Source: Larix kaempferi
Taxonomy: Eukaryota; Streptophyta; Pinopsida; Pinales; Pinaceae
Assembly: GCA_027924585.1 (NCBI GenBank)
Contig: BSBM01000442.1
Span: forward strand, 4,340,001 to 4,404,000
Direction: 5' to 3'
DNA: 64,000 bases
Shown here: piece by piece, positions 1 through 10,150 of the stretch
Position numbering within the stretch: position 1 is the stretch's first letter
How the letters are laid out: each line of letters opens with the position of its first letter
Translations under genes and position numbers: made by a program
The notes under the pieces: model-generated
Told to the model about the DNA's origin: nothing
The model's database searches: none
The model's input: only the letters and a program-made list of their open reading frames with translations

Positions 1-311
1 TTGCTTAATCTAAATAGCTATAATATATTTTCCACAAAGCATTTGCTTTTGATGTCACTATGGTGGTTGTGCCAAGTGTGTAATCTTAATTGATAACAAG
101 GATTTGTGAATATTTTCAAATGGATTGAAAGACACATAACATGGTGGTCTGTCCAATAATATTCATTAATTTGAAATTTGATATTGTCAAATGGCAATGT
201 TGTCCAAAAGTGATCAAGCAAAGAGTCAAAAGTAGTTGTTGCTTTTGTTGTGTGCAACCTAACATTATGATTCTTCATGAAGGAGCGAATTTGTTTTTGT
301 TCACTGCAATT

Positions 312-753
312 TTAAAACATGTCAATGTTAAAGTCACCAACAGCAACAATATTTTCATTTTTATGATTGTCTTTTATGATGTTAAGAACCAAGGAATATA
401 GTTCTTGAACTAGTGCACATGGTGCAATATAGATATTTGCTAAATTGACAATAGTCTTGTTAATTTGAAAGTGCAAACTAATTGCTTCATCCATGTTTGT
501 TGTATAACTTTTTTTATTCTCAAGAACTATGTTTCTTCCAAAACATGTAAGAACACCATGTAGCTTGAATGTAGACTTGTAGAAATAGTTTTTTTTGTAA
601 GGAATCTATCATTTGGAAGTACTTTTTATGTGTTTCATTTAGGCATAAGATATCACTTTTCACTAGATTATAGTCATTGACAATATTGTCAATGTGGAAT
701 ATTATAGTTAATTTGTTCAATGAGCATAGAAACAATTGTTCTTTGTTTCCCAT
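312..753 (-). pseudogene. Helentron C-terminal AP-endonuclease-like domain (remnant)
   Basis: Two minus-strand fragments carry hallmarks of the exonuclease-endonuclease-phosphatase fold found in non-LTR retrotransposons and in Helentrons. The first (753-520) contains SDILCLNETH, the usual D-I-x-x-L-x-E-T-H segment with the metal-binding glutamate. The second (494-312) contains LANIYIAPCA followed by VAVGDFNIDMF, the G-D-F-N active-site block. In the intact protein this domain would nick target DNA. It lies directly downstream of the helicase on the same strand, which is where Helentrons place it, and no reverse transcriptase follows, which argues against a LINE. The C-terminal S-D-H block was not seen, and the two pieces are in different frames. 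Confidence 0.75.
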
Positions 754-864
754 TGACGAAAATCCATATTGAAATTCTAATCAGGCTTCATTTTGAAGCC
801 TACCTCTCTCCCTAGAGACTTTATACAAGATGCAGAAATTTTTATGTTGCAATTTGTTTAGAAG

Positions 865-2095
865 TTATAAATTGTTCATGTCTCTAACACGTGATAGTGT
901 GGTATATACCAGTCCATGTTGATTAATTCCTTTTGGATTGAATGCTAAGCTATCCATTGTGAGTCCTTGTGACCTATGTATTGTTCGTGCACATGCTAAT
1001 AAAATGGGGAATTGTTGTCGAAGAATATGTCTTTTACTTACTGATGTCATTTTCCTAGATATTCGTGTGATAGGTGTCCGTGTACATGGAATTTTTGGTG
1101 CAAAATTTTGTTGCATTCTTTTTCGTTGCATTGATACAAGTGATGGTGATCTAAACTCAATCCAAATTATGTCAATTTTATCCTCTTTATTATATCTGAA
1201 AATTCCCTATGCACCATTTACGATTCCGTCGTCAATAGCAAAGTTTCCACCAACTAGTTCGACAAGCAAATATTGTTTCAAGACAATTATAGAAGGAAAA
1301 TCCATTTTTTCACTTTGTTGGGAGTTTAATTCTATTGTGTCAATGTTCTTGTTAATTGATTCCAATGTATATGACTTTGATTGGAAAAGTGTCAGCATAT
1401 TTTTGGTGTGTTCCTCAATGTCTTTATTTTTGTAAAACAATTAAGGAAATGTTGGATCATTTGGTGGTGTTCTATAACAATGCTTGTTTAGGAAGTCAAT
1501 GTTGTAGTCTGTTTGCGAACATGTTCTAATTCTATTCAAGATCAAGGAAAATATCAATTCTTCTTGTTTCATGACTTCTATGAGATGGAAGTATTTGACA
1601 TTTTGCATCCAAAAGCTATAGGGAATTGGATGCAAATCGAGGGTTGCTTGCTCAAATATGAAAGAGTCTTTCGTAGGATGTTCTTGACAAATGTGCCCAC
1701 AGAAAATGGCATCAAGATTTCTGAAACGTGAGTTGGGAGTGTGAGTAATTTATCATATCCTTCTGTCAATGTTCCATAGCATTCAAGATCCAATTAGGGT
1801 GACCTCATCTACTAGTAAAAGTCAAAGATGTTCAAATTATTTACGCAATACATCTAATGAATTAGTTCTTAGTGGGAGCATGTTTGATAGCACCAAAGAT
1901 ACATGAAGTATTGAATGCACGGTAATTCCATCTACATTGTGTGCATCCCTTCTAGTTAATGCAACTATCATGCCCTTTTTCTTCAAAGGATCACTATGAA
2001 GGTCCTTGTTGTAAAAATGCATTAGACCATGATAAATTGCTTTTGCAATGAATGTATTTGGTGTTCATGCACCTCCAGTTGAAAAAAATGAATTA
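865..2095 (-). pseudogene. PIF1-type helicase domain of Helentron (remnant)
   Basis: Minus-strand pieces in several frames follow the PIF1/RRM3 superfamily-1B helicase order. Walker A lies near 2050-2090 and reads GGA-stop-TPNT before TFIAKAIYHGLMHFYN, so the P-loop lysine is lost and a stop interrupts it. Next come MIVALTRRDAHNVDG and ITVHSIL (motif Ia area, 1990-1900), Walker B as LLLVDEVTLIGS (about 1822-1786), an EVMKQEELIFSLILNRIR block typical of Helitron helicases (about 1590-1530), NFAIDDGIVNGA near 1250, and finally ARTIHRSQGLTMD with GLVYTTLSRVRD (motifs V and VI, 1050-880). It would unwind DNA during rolling-circle transposition. At least four frame changes and several stops make it inactive. 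The motif order leaves little doubt about the family. Confidence 0.85.
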
Positions 2096-2129
2096 GAATA
2101 ATTGGATCATTTTTCTTTCTCATTATGAT

Positions 2130-2710
2130 TTATTTTGTTATTGATTGTTGATCTTTGTTAAGTTTTTTCCTAATATCATTGTAGGCTTCTTTTCTCATGA
2201 TATAGGGTTGTTTAATAGTTTCAAATGTATTATTAGAACATGGTCTAGGATTTACAGAGAGGATTTTGTACGTAAGATCATTTCTAATGTCATATCTATG
2301 ACATATAGATGGGTCATTTGGGTCTTGTTCCAATGTTTGAATCATAAACAATTGCTCATTTCTACAACCAATTGTTTTAGATGCTATGTAAATGTCACCC
2401 CAAGTTGTTTATGATTTAGCTACAAAATTTTGTTTGATTTAGTCTATAAATGGTTTCTATGATAGATATGCTTTTTCCCATGTTTCAAAATGTTTCTGAA
2501 GGATACTTTCGCTTTCTCTAAAGGGTATAAAGAGAACCATTTTCTCTCTGGAAAATTTTTATGGGTCCTTATGCTCATTATATCGATCATAAGGTATGAT
2601 AGCATTGCACCTCCTTTTTCATAGGAAAGAATTTGGGCACAAGTAATAAGAATCATACTTAACCAAACATATGTGTTCAAGTTCAATGGGTCTTCCAATG
2701 TATTTATCAA
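2130..2710 (-). pseudogene. Helentron linker between Rep and helicase (remnant)
   Basis: Minus-strand open fragments at 2710-2444 and 2351-2130 lie between the Rep and helicase blocks. The first holds segments such as SYLMIDIMSIRTHKNFPERKW. The second includes QDPNDPSICHRYDIRN and SVNPRPCSN. They contain no catalytic motif I can name. Their position, strand and continuity with the flanking domains suggest the spacer, rich in charged and aromatic residues, that separates Rep from the helicase in this family. I assign them to the same broken polyprotein by context and not by motif. Confidence 0.5.
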
Positions 2711-2797
2711 TAAGCAACGGATACATAATGTTTTCTGAAACGTATGGTTTTTGTCACAACAACTTTGGCTTCTTTAGCACATATGTTCTTTTATCTG

Positions 2798-3880
2798 TTA
2801 GTTCAATATTAATGAATAATGTTTTTCTAGAAGTTGATTATAGTGGCAAGGAAAGAATAATATAGATATCTTGTTGAATTGACATATGTTGCATATTGAG
2901 AAGTGCATTCCCAAGCTTGCAAATTGTTTCAATTTTCCCATCATTGTGAAGCAAGAATTGTTCCCTTTTTCTAATACAACTATCATTTTGCGATCCATTT
3001 TTGTAATCTAAGAACTACAGTATGTTGTTGCATCATATGGATCCAAGATAAACTATGTGTCTATAATTTCATGCCATAAGGCCAGGATTTGTTTGGAGAA
3101 ATCATTGTTCCATACATCAGATGGATCTCTTTTTTGAAGAAAAAAAGGTCACGATAGCACTGAGTGAAAAAGAACAATGTATTCATCTTTACTTATGTTG
3201 AGTTTTGAAAGGAACATGTAAAAATGCATGTTCTTAGAATAAATTTTATGCTCTATAAGTGATAGTAGTTCCTTTTCTTTGTTAATAGTTATGCTATCAG
3301 TATTTTCCAAAGGATGAAAAATAGAAGTTTTCTCCATTGGAAGGAAAGAAAAATTAAATATGTAAGTAGAGAAACAATATTTTTTGCAACTCTTTATATG
3401 ATGATGTGTTTGGATCTTAGCCAATTCATTTGTAAGAAGTAAAGAATAAAAAACATAAATCTATCAACAAATCTTATTATATCATTATCGGAAGAGTGTC
3501 GATACACAAGAGCAATTTTTGTCCAAAGAATACCGTGGTCATGTTCATTGCCTCTACCTTGAAATTAAGTGATAAAGAAGTACTCTTCTATCTCTTTGAA
3601 CAAGTCATTATTGGCTAAAATTAAAGTTTTTAGCACTGGCATTCTGTGCTTGTAGTAACATATGCATATTACAGGGTTTTTCCTTATCAATGATTCGATG
3701 GTTTGATCAATGTTTATTTTGTCAAATTTGTCAAAAAAACTTGTCTATAGATTCTTGCAATGCATTGCAAAAAGGAATCCAAAGATATTTGGCACTAATG
3801 AAAGTCACAAAAAGGGTGCGGGGGAAAAGCCGTCGAATCATCACAAAGACATATGGTTTTATGTGTTCAAAGTAGTCAGG
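2798..3880 (-). pseudogene. HUH-type Rep (Helitron-like N) domain, broken
   Basis: The replication initiator of the Helentron, which nicks and joins single-stranded DNA. Read from about 3880 downward, one frame gives TIESLIRKNPVICICYYKHR, then EIEEYFFIT-stop-FQGRGNEHDHGILWTK at about 3600-3530; the H-D-H is the metal-binding HUH motif. It is followed by FVDRFM, a cysteine/histidine block beginning KIQTHHHIKSCKKYC (from 3424), and LNISKDEYIVLFHS (near 3170). Then RDPSDVWNNDFSKQILALWH leads to ILDPYDATTYCSS-stop-ITK at about 3050-3000, the catalytic tyrosine block: the first tyrosine is present and the second position is a stop. Residues around these motifs match animal-type Helentron Reps much better than maize-type Helitrons. 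At least three in-frame stops are present. Confidence 0.85.
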
Positions 3881-4329
3881 AAATGTGCGTATGCTTCCAA
3901 GGCATCAATAAGCAACTGATGATTTCAATATTCTCTCAAGATTTGCTTTATATCTTACATCCTTTGCAACCATATTTTTTCCTTTAAGATCTCCTTTTTG
4001 TATTGAAATCAATGCAGAATTCGAAATCTAATTAATGAGAATGTGCAATCTCTTAAAGAATGTATTTGTATTGTGTGTTGCAAATTCTTTTGTGACGTGG
4101 TTCAATTCCCAAAGTGATATTTGTTGTTAACTAAATCGATTTATAATGTCTTCAGGCCGACTAGATCCAAAGAACAATGTAGGGAAGTTGAGTTCTTCAT
4201 AATACTTGTCTTGGAAAATTCCCAATGGATGGAATGCTTTGGAAGGTACAATTTGTATGATTTCATTCTCCAGATCATCTATTATATGACACTACACATA
4301 GCCATGTACCATTGTTTCAATGCAAATTT

Positions 4330-5100
4330 CTAGGTGTTCAGGTATGTTTCATTGTCGCTAGACTCAGTTGACTCTATATGAACTGGAGAGTTGTTTTCTT
4401 CTTCGTTGTGTTTGTTGAAAATTTGCTCCCACTCATCATCAATAATTATTCCCTCGTATCTATAGAGAAAAGTGTTGCCCAATTTTCTTAAAGAAAGCAT
4501 AACATTACGCTGATGAAATTTTCCAAATGAATAAGCATTTTTGTATTCCAATTTTATTTTCAACATCACTGCAATTGTCTTTGAATCTATCAGGATTCTA
4601 GGAAACTCCTTTTGTATCTTGTCCAAGTCTACAAGTACATTTATAATTATTCCCGTAAGTGCAATCCGTGCTCTTTTGTATCCTAGTTTTATTTTTTGAG
4701 CAAAGGCCATCCTCGGTGACACTAATCTTTCTTCTAATGGTCTTAAACTTGCATCAGGGTCTAGCTTTTGATTGCAATGAATTTGCAAAGGAACTGCAAA
4801 TGCATACATCTTTTCATTGCACAAATCCTTCTTGCATTTTTTGCAAATTTCTTGGTTTATTTTAATTGTCTTCAAATCATTATCCATTGATAGAGATGCA
4901 TTATTTAGCATGACAATATTATGAATTATGTCCATGCCCATTTGGAATCGCCAGTGCTCACAAATGATGCATGCATGTGTTAGCGTGTCATGAATAAGGT
5001 TCAAGTATGCTTTAATTTTCATTGAGGTTTTTGCATGTCTCTTTTTCCTAATTGGGGGAACATGTTCTTTTGTTCTTATTCTTTGTTTTAGGTCATGCAA
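4330..5100 (-). pseudogene. DUF6570-like domain protein of Helentron (256-aa open fragment)
   Basis: The longest open stretch of the Helentron. It shows the features of the DUF6570 domain that precedes Rep in many Helentron proteins: a C-x2-C pair (ICKKCKKDLCN, about residues 84-94), then LRPLEERLVSPRMAF (residues 118-132), GIIINVLVDLDKI, a QKEFPRI segment and a C-terminal YEGIIIDDEWEQIF (near residue 220). The role of the domain is unknown. The fragment starts with MHDLKQRIRTKEHVPPIRKK, and the tail is acidic and serine-rich. The true start is uncertain because upstream sequence belongs to the same polyprotein, so the methionine is simply the first in the open frame. Its openness over 256 codons contrasts with the broken flanks. 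Confidence 0.75.
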
Positions 5101-5382
5101 TGTTATAATTTTAGTTTCATGGGTATTTTTGCAAGTATTATTTGTTTCGTCGGCATTTACTATTGGAAAATGTTCAAATTCTATGTCTTGTTATTCTATA
5201 ATTGTAGATTCATTTCGCCCTGGTTTCTTTTGTTGAGGACTATGTCTTTCATGCTTAGACATATTGTTCTCATTTTCCAAATTCTCTATGCTATTTCTGG
5301 TCTCAACATTTTTATACATTGAAGGAGGCAAGGTGTTATTTGCATTAGGATTCTTTTCTATTTGAATGCAATCATCCATGCC

Positions 5383-6024
5383 CTATGGAAATATGCATGA
5401 ATTGGCATCGATTTTTTGTTCTTTAAGAAATGGCCAGGAATACATATGTGAATTGTCAACAACAGTGTGCATTAGATAGATTATATCTGAAGAGTCACAT
5501 GAAAAATGGAATCTTTTAGCAATTGTCTTTGACTGAATGTTCCAAATATCTATATTGGCATTGAAGAGTTCACATAGCCATTGCAATGCAAATGCACCTC
5601 GTTCTATCTTTCCTTCTCTATATAGCTTTGACAAATTGACAATATATCCTTTTGGATTAGCAATGCATTGCTCATTCATTATACTCTCATTCAAAAGATA
5701 TATAATGAAGCAATTAATTGATCAAAAGTCACTTGCATTATAGGAATTGCAAAAGGTCTATGCAACTATCCTTCACAAAGTAGGAACGTCAAAATTCATT
5801 ATCAATGTGCAAATTGATTCAAATAATGAGTCATGACAATCATTGAAAACAAAATCAATTGGAAGAATATGTTGTTGGGACAATGCTTGTCCAATTGATA
5901 ACATGTCTATTTGAATTGGTGGAGCATCATTTCCAAATGGACACGTGACTGAAGTTTTTTGCATATGCTCAATTTTTGGGTTCGATTTAAATGGTAATAA
6001 TGGCTCAAAGTGTCCACATGACAT
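5383..6024 (-). pseudogene. OTU-like cysteine protease region of Helentron (remnant)
   Basis: Two minus-strand fragments resemble an ovarian-tumour (OTU) protease fold of the kind fused to Helentron proteins. The first (6024-5773) contains CGHFEPLLPF and then LPIDFVFNDCHDSLFESICTLI, which aligns with the OTU start D-G-x-C-L-F-x-S. The expected D-G-N-C is altered to D-C-H-D-S, so the catalytic cysteine is not in its usual place. The second (5694-5383) contains ALQWLCELFNANIDIWNI, the typical middle segment, and YLMHTVVDNSHMYSWPFL, where the catalytic-histidine N-H-Y block would be. A stop and a frame change separate the fragments. Identification rests on motif pattern and on position upstream of the DUF6570-like domain. 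Confidence 0.6.
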
Positions 6025-6907
6025 GACCTAATCATGAAACAAAATGTTAAGCTAATATTAATTGGCATTAGATTTGAAACATAAGTACTTTGCCTTTTTT
6101 TCAAATGACCAGATGGAGACCAAAACATTTAGCCATTTTGAAAACCATTTGACACATAAAATATCACCCTGTAGACCAGGTTATAAAGAACTATGCAATT
6201 TTGTAGCAGACAAACACATTCGATGGAAATATGCATTTGTATCATGCACACCATACAATTCTTGAAGGAAAGTATCACTTAATTATGTTTTCATTGAATG
6301 AAAAGCTTTTGGGTCTCTACAGTCCAAATTTTCCCTAAAGTGATTTACTATCCCTTCTCTTATCTCAATAGATGAATATTAGAAATTAATGTGTCAATTT
6401 ACTGTAAGTGCATCGAACAAACAGTATCATGGATGATAGTATAAATCTTTCAAGCAAACTAGGCAATGTCTAGCCAATATACAATCAATCTCATGAATAT
6501 TCAGGTCACACATTGCAAAATCACATGCCCTATTTAAGTAGGTTCCTTTGCAATAGCTCTCTATTCGTTGATCCATAGAAACAAGTGAATTATACACATG
6601 TTAAACATGAACAATGGAATAGAGCATACTAGTTCTTACAACTACTATATTCGTTGATAGTAGATGCATTTAGCAATAGATTTTCCTAGTGACAACGCAA
6701 TTGGCAGGTCAGAGTGTTATATAGTTGTATCAATAAGAAAAACAATTCATAGCCAAGGTTTGAAGCATATTCTATAAAGCAGAGAAAAAATAAAATAAAA
6801 TTCCAACAATGTTTCACACAATACTAAGATACAATTTATGTTGTGTTTTTAGACAGACATCCGATAGCCCACATATATTGTTAGCAACATCATGTTGGAC
6901 ACAATGG

Positions 6908-6937
6908 TCACACTGAGAGGGGGGTGAATCAGTGTGA
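6908..6937. repeat. Inverted repeat with G-run loop
   Basis: Arms TCACACTGA (6908-6916) and TCAGTGTGA (6929-6937) are perfect 9-bp reverse complements around a 12-base loop that contains six consecutive G. It sits just after TGTTGGACACAATGG, which could be an LTR-like start. Function unknown. Confidence 0.6.
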
Positions 6938-7333
6938 TGGAAAATTAAACCTCATTTTCAACTTCAATCAATTAGCAGAGTTCGTTAATGCATTAGGTTA
7001 CCAAGTACATCACTATTACATAAGCATTCATCCATTAACCAACAATGAATCATAAGCATGTTATCAACATAGAATAAAACACATCATAAAACAGTATTTG
7101 TATATTAAACTTTATTTATATTTTCATATGATGTACAATGGAAGACTACAATCTTCGCGATTACAATAAACACCAACTGATGAAAAGAGAACCAACTCTT
7201 GTAACAAGACCCATCTTGGTTTTCTTAGCTCCAGCTAAGAAAAGGTTGAGGAGTCCAATCCTCAATTGCAAGTCTCTACTTGCAAGCTTGATGCCAATCT
7301 CTGATTGTCATCAATATACTGCTTAACCACTTT

Positions 7334-7375
7334 TGCTCATCAACCTCTGCTCATCAACCTCTGCTCATCAACACT
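7334..7375. repeat. 14-bp tandem repeat, three copies
   Basis: TGCTCATCAACCTC recurs at 7334, 7348 and 7362; the third copy diverges at its end. Looser variants follow around 7430-7460. Confidence 0.8.
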
Positions 7376-7499
7376 GCTACTACAATATCACTTGTCATCT
7401 CATCACTCTTGCCAATTTTCTCATCCACATTTGTTCATCAATACTGCTGGCCAATTTTTGCTCATGTACATCATAGTCACTACTGCTCTCATTCACATA

Positions 7500-8060
7500 T
7501 AACGGTTTCACAACCACTGAATACTTTACTGTATACTTCATTGTTCATACACTGCTATATGTATCACTGTACATACACTACTGTACATATACTTGTACAC
7601 TCACTGTACATACATCACTTTTAGTCTCACTGTACATACATCCCTGTTCATAACTTGTACTCTCACTGTACATATATCACTTGTATAAAGCATCATAGTT
7701 ATCAATATCATATCATCATTATCATAGGGTATACTTCACATATCACTGTACATCCAATCAATATTGTATATGCATACCTTGATGACTTCAAACAAGAATT
7801 GTGTATAACCTTAGAAAATTCAAGACTGTACTGTAGATGACCCTAAACAAGACAAACCTTTCACTGCTTCAAAATCGGGACTGAGGATGACTGCAGATGA
7901 CTATAATTATTGTATGCATATACTTCTTACACATCACAGTCATCATATATTTACCACTGTACTCTTTACTCCACAATGCATCACTGTACATGCTCTTGTA
8001 CATCATCATCATAAGGTATTCACCACTGAATACTTCAGTATACATTGTACACATTCATCA
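7500..8060. repeat. Interspersed CACTGTACAT-type short repeats
   Basis: The word CACTGTACAT and close variants appear at least seven times (near 7565, 7605, 7630, 7665, 7745 and 7980, among others) with irregular spacing, mixed with ATCATCAT runs. It looks like decayed microsatellite-derived sequence. Open frames across it are artefacts of the repeats. Confidence 0.6.
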
Positions 8061-9460
8061 TCATAGAATATTGCGTATAGATGCCACTGTAAGTATACCA
8101 CATCACCATCACATATCATTTTGCAAACTAAGATAAGGGATAGTCCATATTTATGCTAAGAGAAGAGCCCTAAATTTTGAAGCAACCCGAGTTAGCAAAG
8201 AGATACAGTCCGAAATTGCAGCAGGCAGTCCGAATTTTACAGGAGGAAAAAACAATCTAAAAATTATGCAGGTACAGTCCAAATTTCTAAGAAGGAGGCA
8301 GCCACCGAAATTTTCACAGAGAGAGAGAGACTTTTTGCTTGTAATTTCTTCACCCTTCAACCAGCTGCTATCTATACCTGAAATTATACAAATATAACAA
8401 CATAAAACTTGTTTGCTCCTATCTGTCCATTGTTTCCTTGAAATACTGTCTCTATCACCCAAAAATAAAAAAGATACAACTTGCTTCTGCAACTTCCTCA
8501 AACAAATCCAAAAATCAGAGCTTTATATCATCAAAAACTTCACTACTTTTTCTCTGTGGCTGCCTCAATCAATCCGAAAATTTCAAAGCTCTAACTCTTC
8601 TTTTTTTTGGATTGACAATGAGTTATATTTATAGATGAATAGCCCAGGTCTTTGAGAAGAATTGTGGATTGGCCGACCTTGAAAAAAATCAATTAAAAAT
8701 AATTAAATGCCCCTTTTTTTAGCAGGCTGACCTATCAAAAGGGGGTAAAATACATTGTCAACTTTAAAAAATTCATATCTTTTCACCTGTAAGGAATCAC
8801 GTGACGTGCCACCTATCGTTGGAAACGGCATGACGAGGGCCATCAAACCATTAAGGTTTTGCATGCATTTGCAATTTCCTTCATACTCTTTTTATTCAAT
8901 CAACTTCAGGGCTTATTGACCATACCTCTTAGGATTTAAAAACAACATGCCAAGTACATGGATTCCAAGATCCATGCGTGTGGGGCTTCAAGGCCCAAGA
9001 TGCCATATGTAAGGTACCATCATTATTCACCATTATCAAGGAACATGTGAACCACTTGTGTGTGGTCCTCAATGGCTAAGCTGCCAACTATGTGGGCTCC
9101 ACACAAGAAAGACATTATGACCATATTCATGGGCTCCATACTTTAAGGGATTTCAACATGGGTTTCAAAGGTTAACACCAAGCTACCATATGTGAGTGGG
9201 TCATATGTCCATATCATGACCAAATCATGTTTTCTTCAATTGATAAGAGTGCAAACCAAACTTCATCATGTGCAAGAGGTCTTCATCAATTCTTCAAGGT
9301 CATATGTAAGAGTATGAGGGCATCATGAAGAATATAAAAGCTCCAAGAGATATCATACCACCATATGTGTGGATTCCAATGTCCACATGCAATTCTCTAA
9401 GACATTTTGCACATAATCAATATGATCCAAGGACAATATCATTATCAACCATCAAGGATT

Positions 9461-10137
9461 TGATAACAGTGTTTAGTGTAGGGACATGTCTACACTAGTT
9501 TGACTATTTTTCTAAGAGCTGGTGAGTCTCTACGTCAGCATTATGAAAAGATTATCACAAGTTTCCAAAGATCTAGATTCAATAATCAAAACTCATTAAG
9601 ATCTAAAGACTATTAAGAATTAAATTCATGCATGATAAGCTAAATTCAAACTCATAGATAGTAGAAACTTGAATCTATTCATAGTAGAACAATGGAGAGA
9701 TACATCCTTACCATGGCATTAGATATGCATCCTTCCTCCATTGACATGAGTTTCCCTTCCTTCACCCTTGCTTTTGAAGAATTTGACCTCTTTCTCCTGC
9801 TTCAGAATCTTTCCAGCATTCCTTTGCTCTTACTTTGTGTGTCTTTACCATGCCCCAACGCCTTTCTTATATAGCATTGAGAAGTGTGCCTTAGGTTTCT
9901 CTTTTGAGTGTGGGATAATCCATTTTAGATTATTTTAACTTGAAAACCCACTTTTCATAGTTTTTAGGCTTTTTGCACCATTTAGAATGATTTTAAGCAC
10001 AATTAATGCATTTTAATGCATTTCTTAGAGATGATTCATCTCTGCATGAACTTGTGTCATGTCTTTCTGCTGCAGGTGCATGGTAAAAATGCGCTTCTTC
10101 CATCACTTGATTAAGGGTGTTAATTTTATTGTTAACA
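9461..10137 (-). repeat. 3' LTR of the Tat-like element
   Basis: On the plus strand it runs from TGATAACAGT to TTGTTAACA, so on the element strand it begins TGTTAACAAT and ends TTATCA. It matches 23844-24513 almost throughout. GGATT lies immediately to its left and the polypurine tract to its right. Confidence 0.93.
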
Positions 10138-10150
10138 GATGCCCCCTAAT
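10138..10150 (-). promoter_or_regulatory. Polypurine tract of the Tat-like element
   Basis: The element strand reads ATTAGGGGGCATC directly before the 3' LTR start TGTTAAC. This is the expected position for the plus-strand DNA primer of reverse transcription, and it confirms that the element runs on the minus strand. Confidence 0.8.

Larger units (their letters stand above)
300..6130 (-). mobile_element. Decayed Helentron-type rolling-circle transposon
   Basis: Successive minus-strand fragments line up in the order expected of a Helentron (Helitron class 2): OTU-like protease (about 6.0-5.4 kb), DUF6570-like domain (5.1-4.3 kb), HUH Rep (3.9-3.0 kb), PIF1-type helicase (2.1-0.87 kb) and AP-endonuclease-like domain (0.75-0.31 kb). 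Classical angiosperm Helitrons have Rep-helicase without the endonuclease and OTU parts, so this is a different lineage. The reading frame is broken by many stops and several frameshifts and the element cannot be autonomous. I could not define its termini: neither a terminal hairpin nor a clear insertion site was recognised, so the limits given are those of the coding remains. The sum of five family-specific domains in the right order makes the identification strong although each piece is degraded. Confidence 0.85.
6131..9455. other. Noncoding low-complexity spacer
   Basis: No coding region is supported here. Open frames are short and consist of translated simple sequence (for example histidine- and tyrosine-rich runs). 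The stretch holds a G-loop inverted repeat, a 14-bp tandem repeat and interspersed CACTGTACAT motifs, listed separately. From 8160 to 8600 there are scattered copies of AGTCCGAAATT-like words. From 8880 to 9460 the sequence is an irregular run of CCAAG, CATATG and TCAAGG words, which resumes beyond 24.5 kb on the other side of the Tat-like insertion. Confidence 0.6.

Noticed and set aside
312-753. Endonuclease remnant as part of a separate LINE
   Set aside because: No reverse transcriptase follows, and it sits at the Helentron C-terminus on the same strand as the helicase.
938-1435. Plus-strand open frame of 165 codons
   Set aside because: It lies opposite the helicase remnant, whose motifs are clear on the minus strand; the plus-strand protein has no recognisable pattern.
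8151-8501. Minus-strand open frame of 116 codons and an apparent inverted repeat of GCAGCCAC/GTGGCTGC words near 8300 and 8560
   Set aside because: No family pattern in the protein; the repeated words are not in consistent order for a hairpin or terminal repeats.
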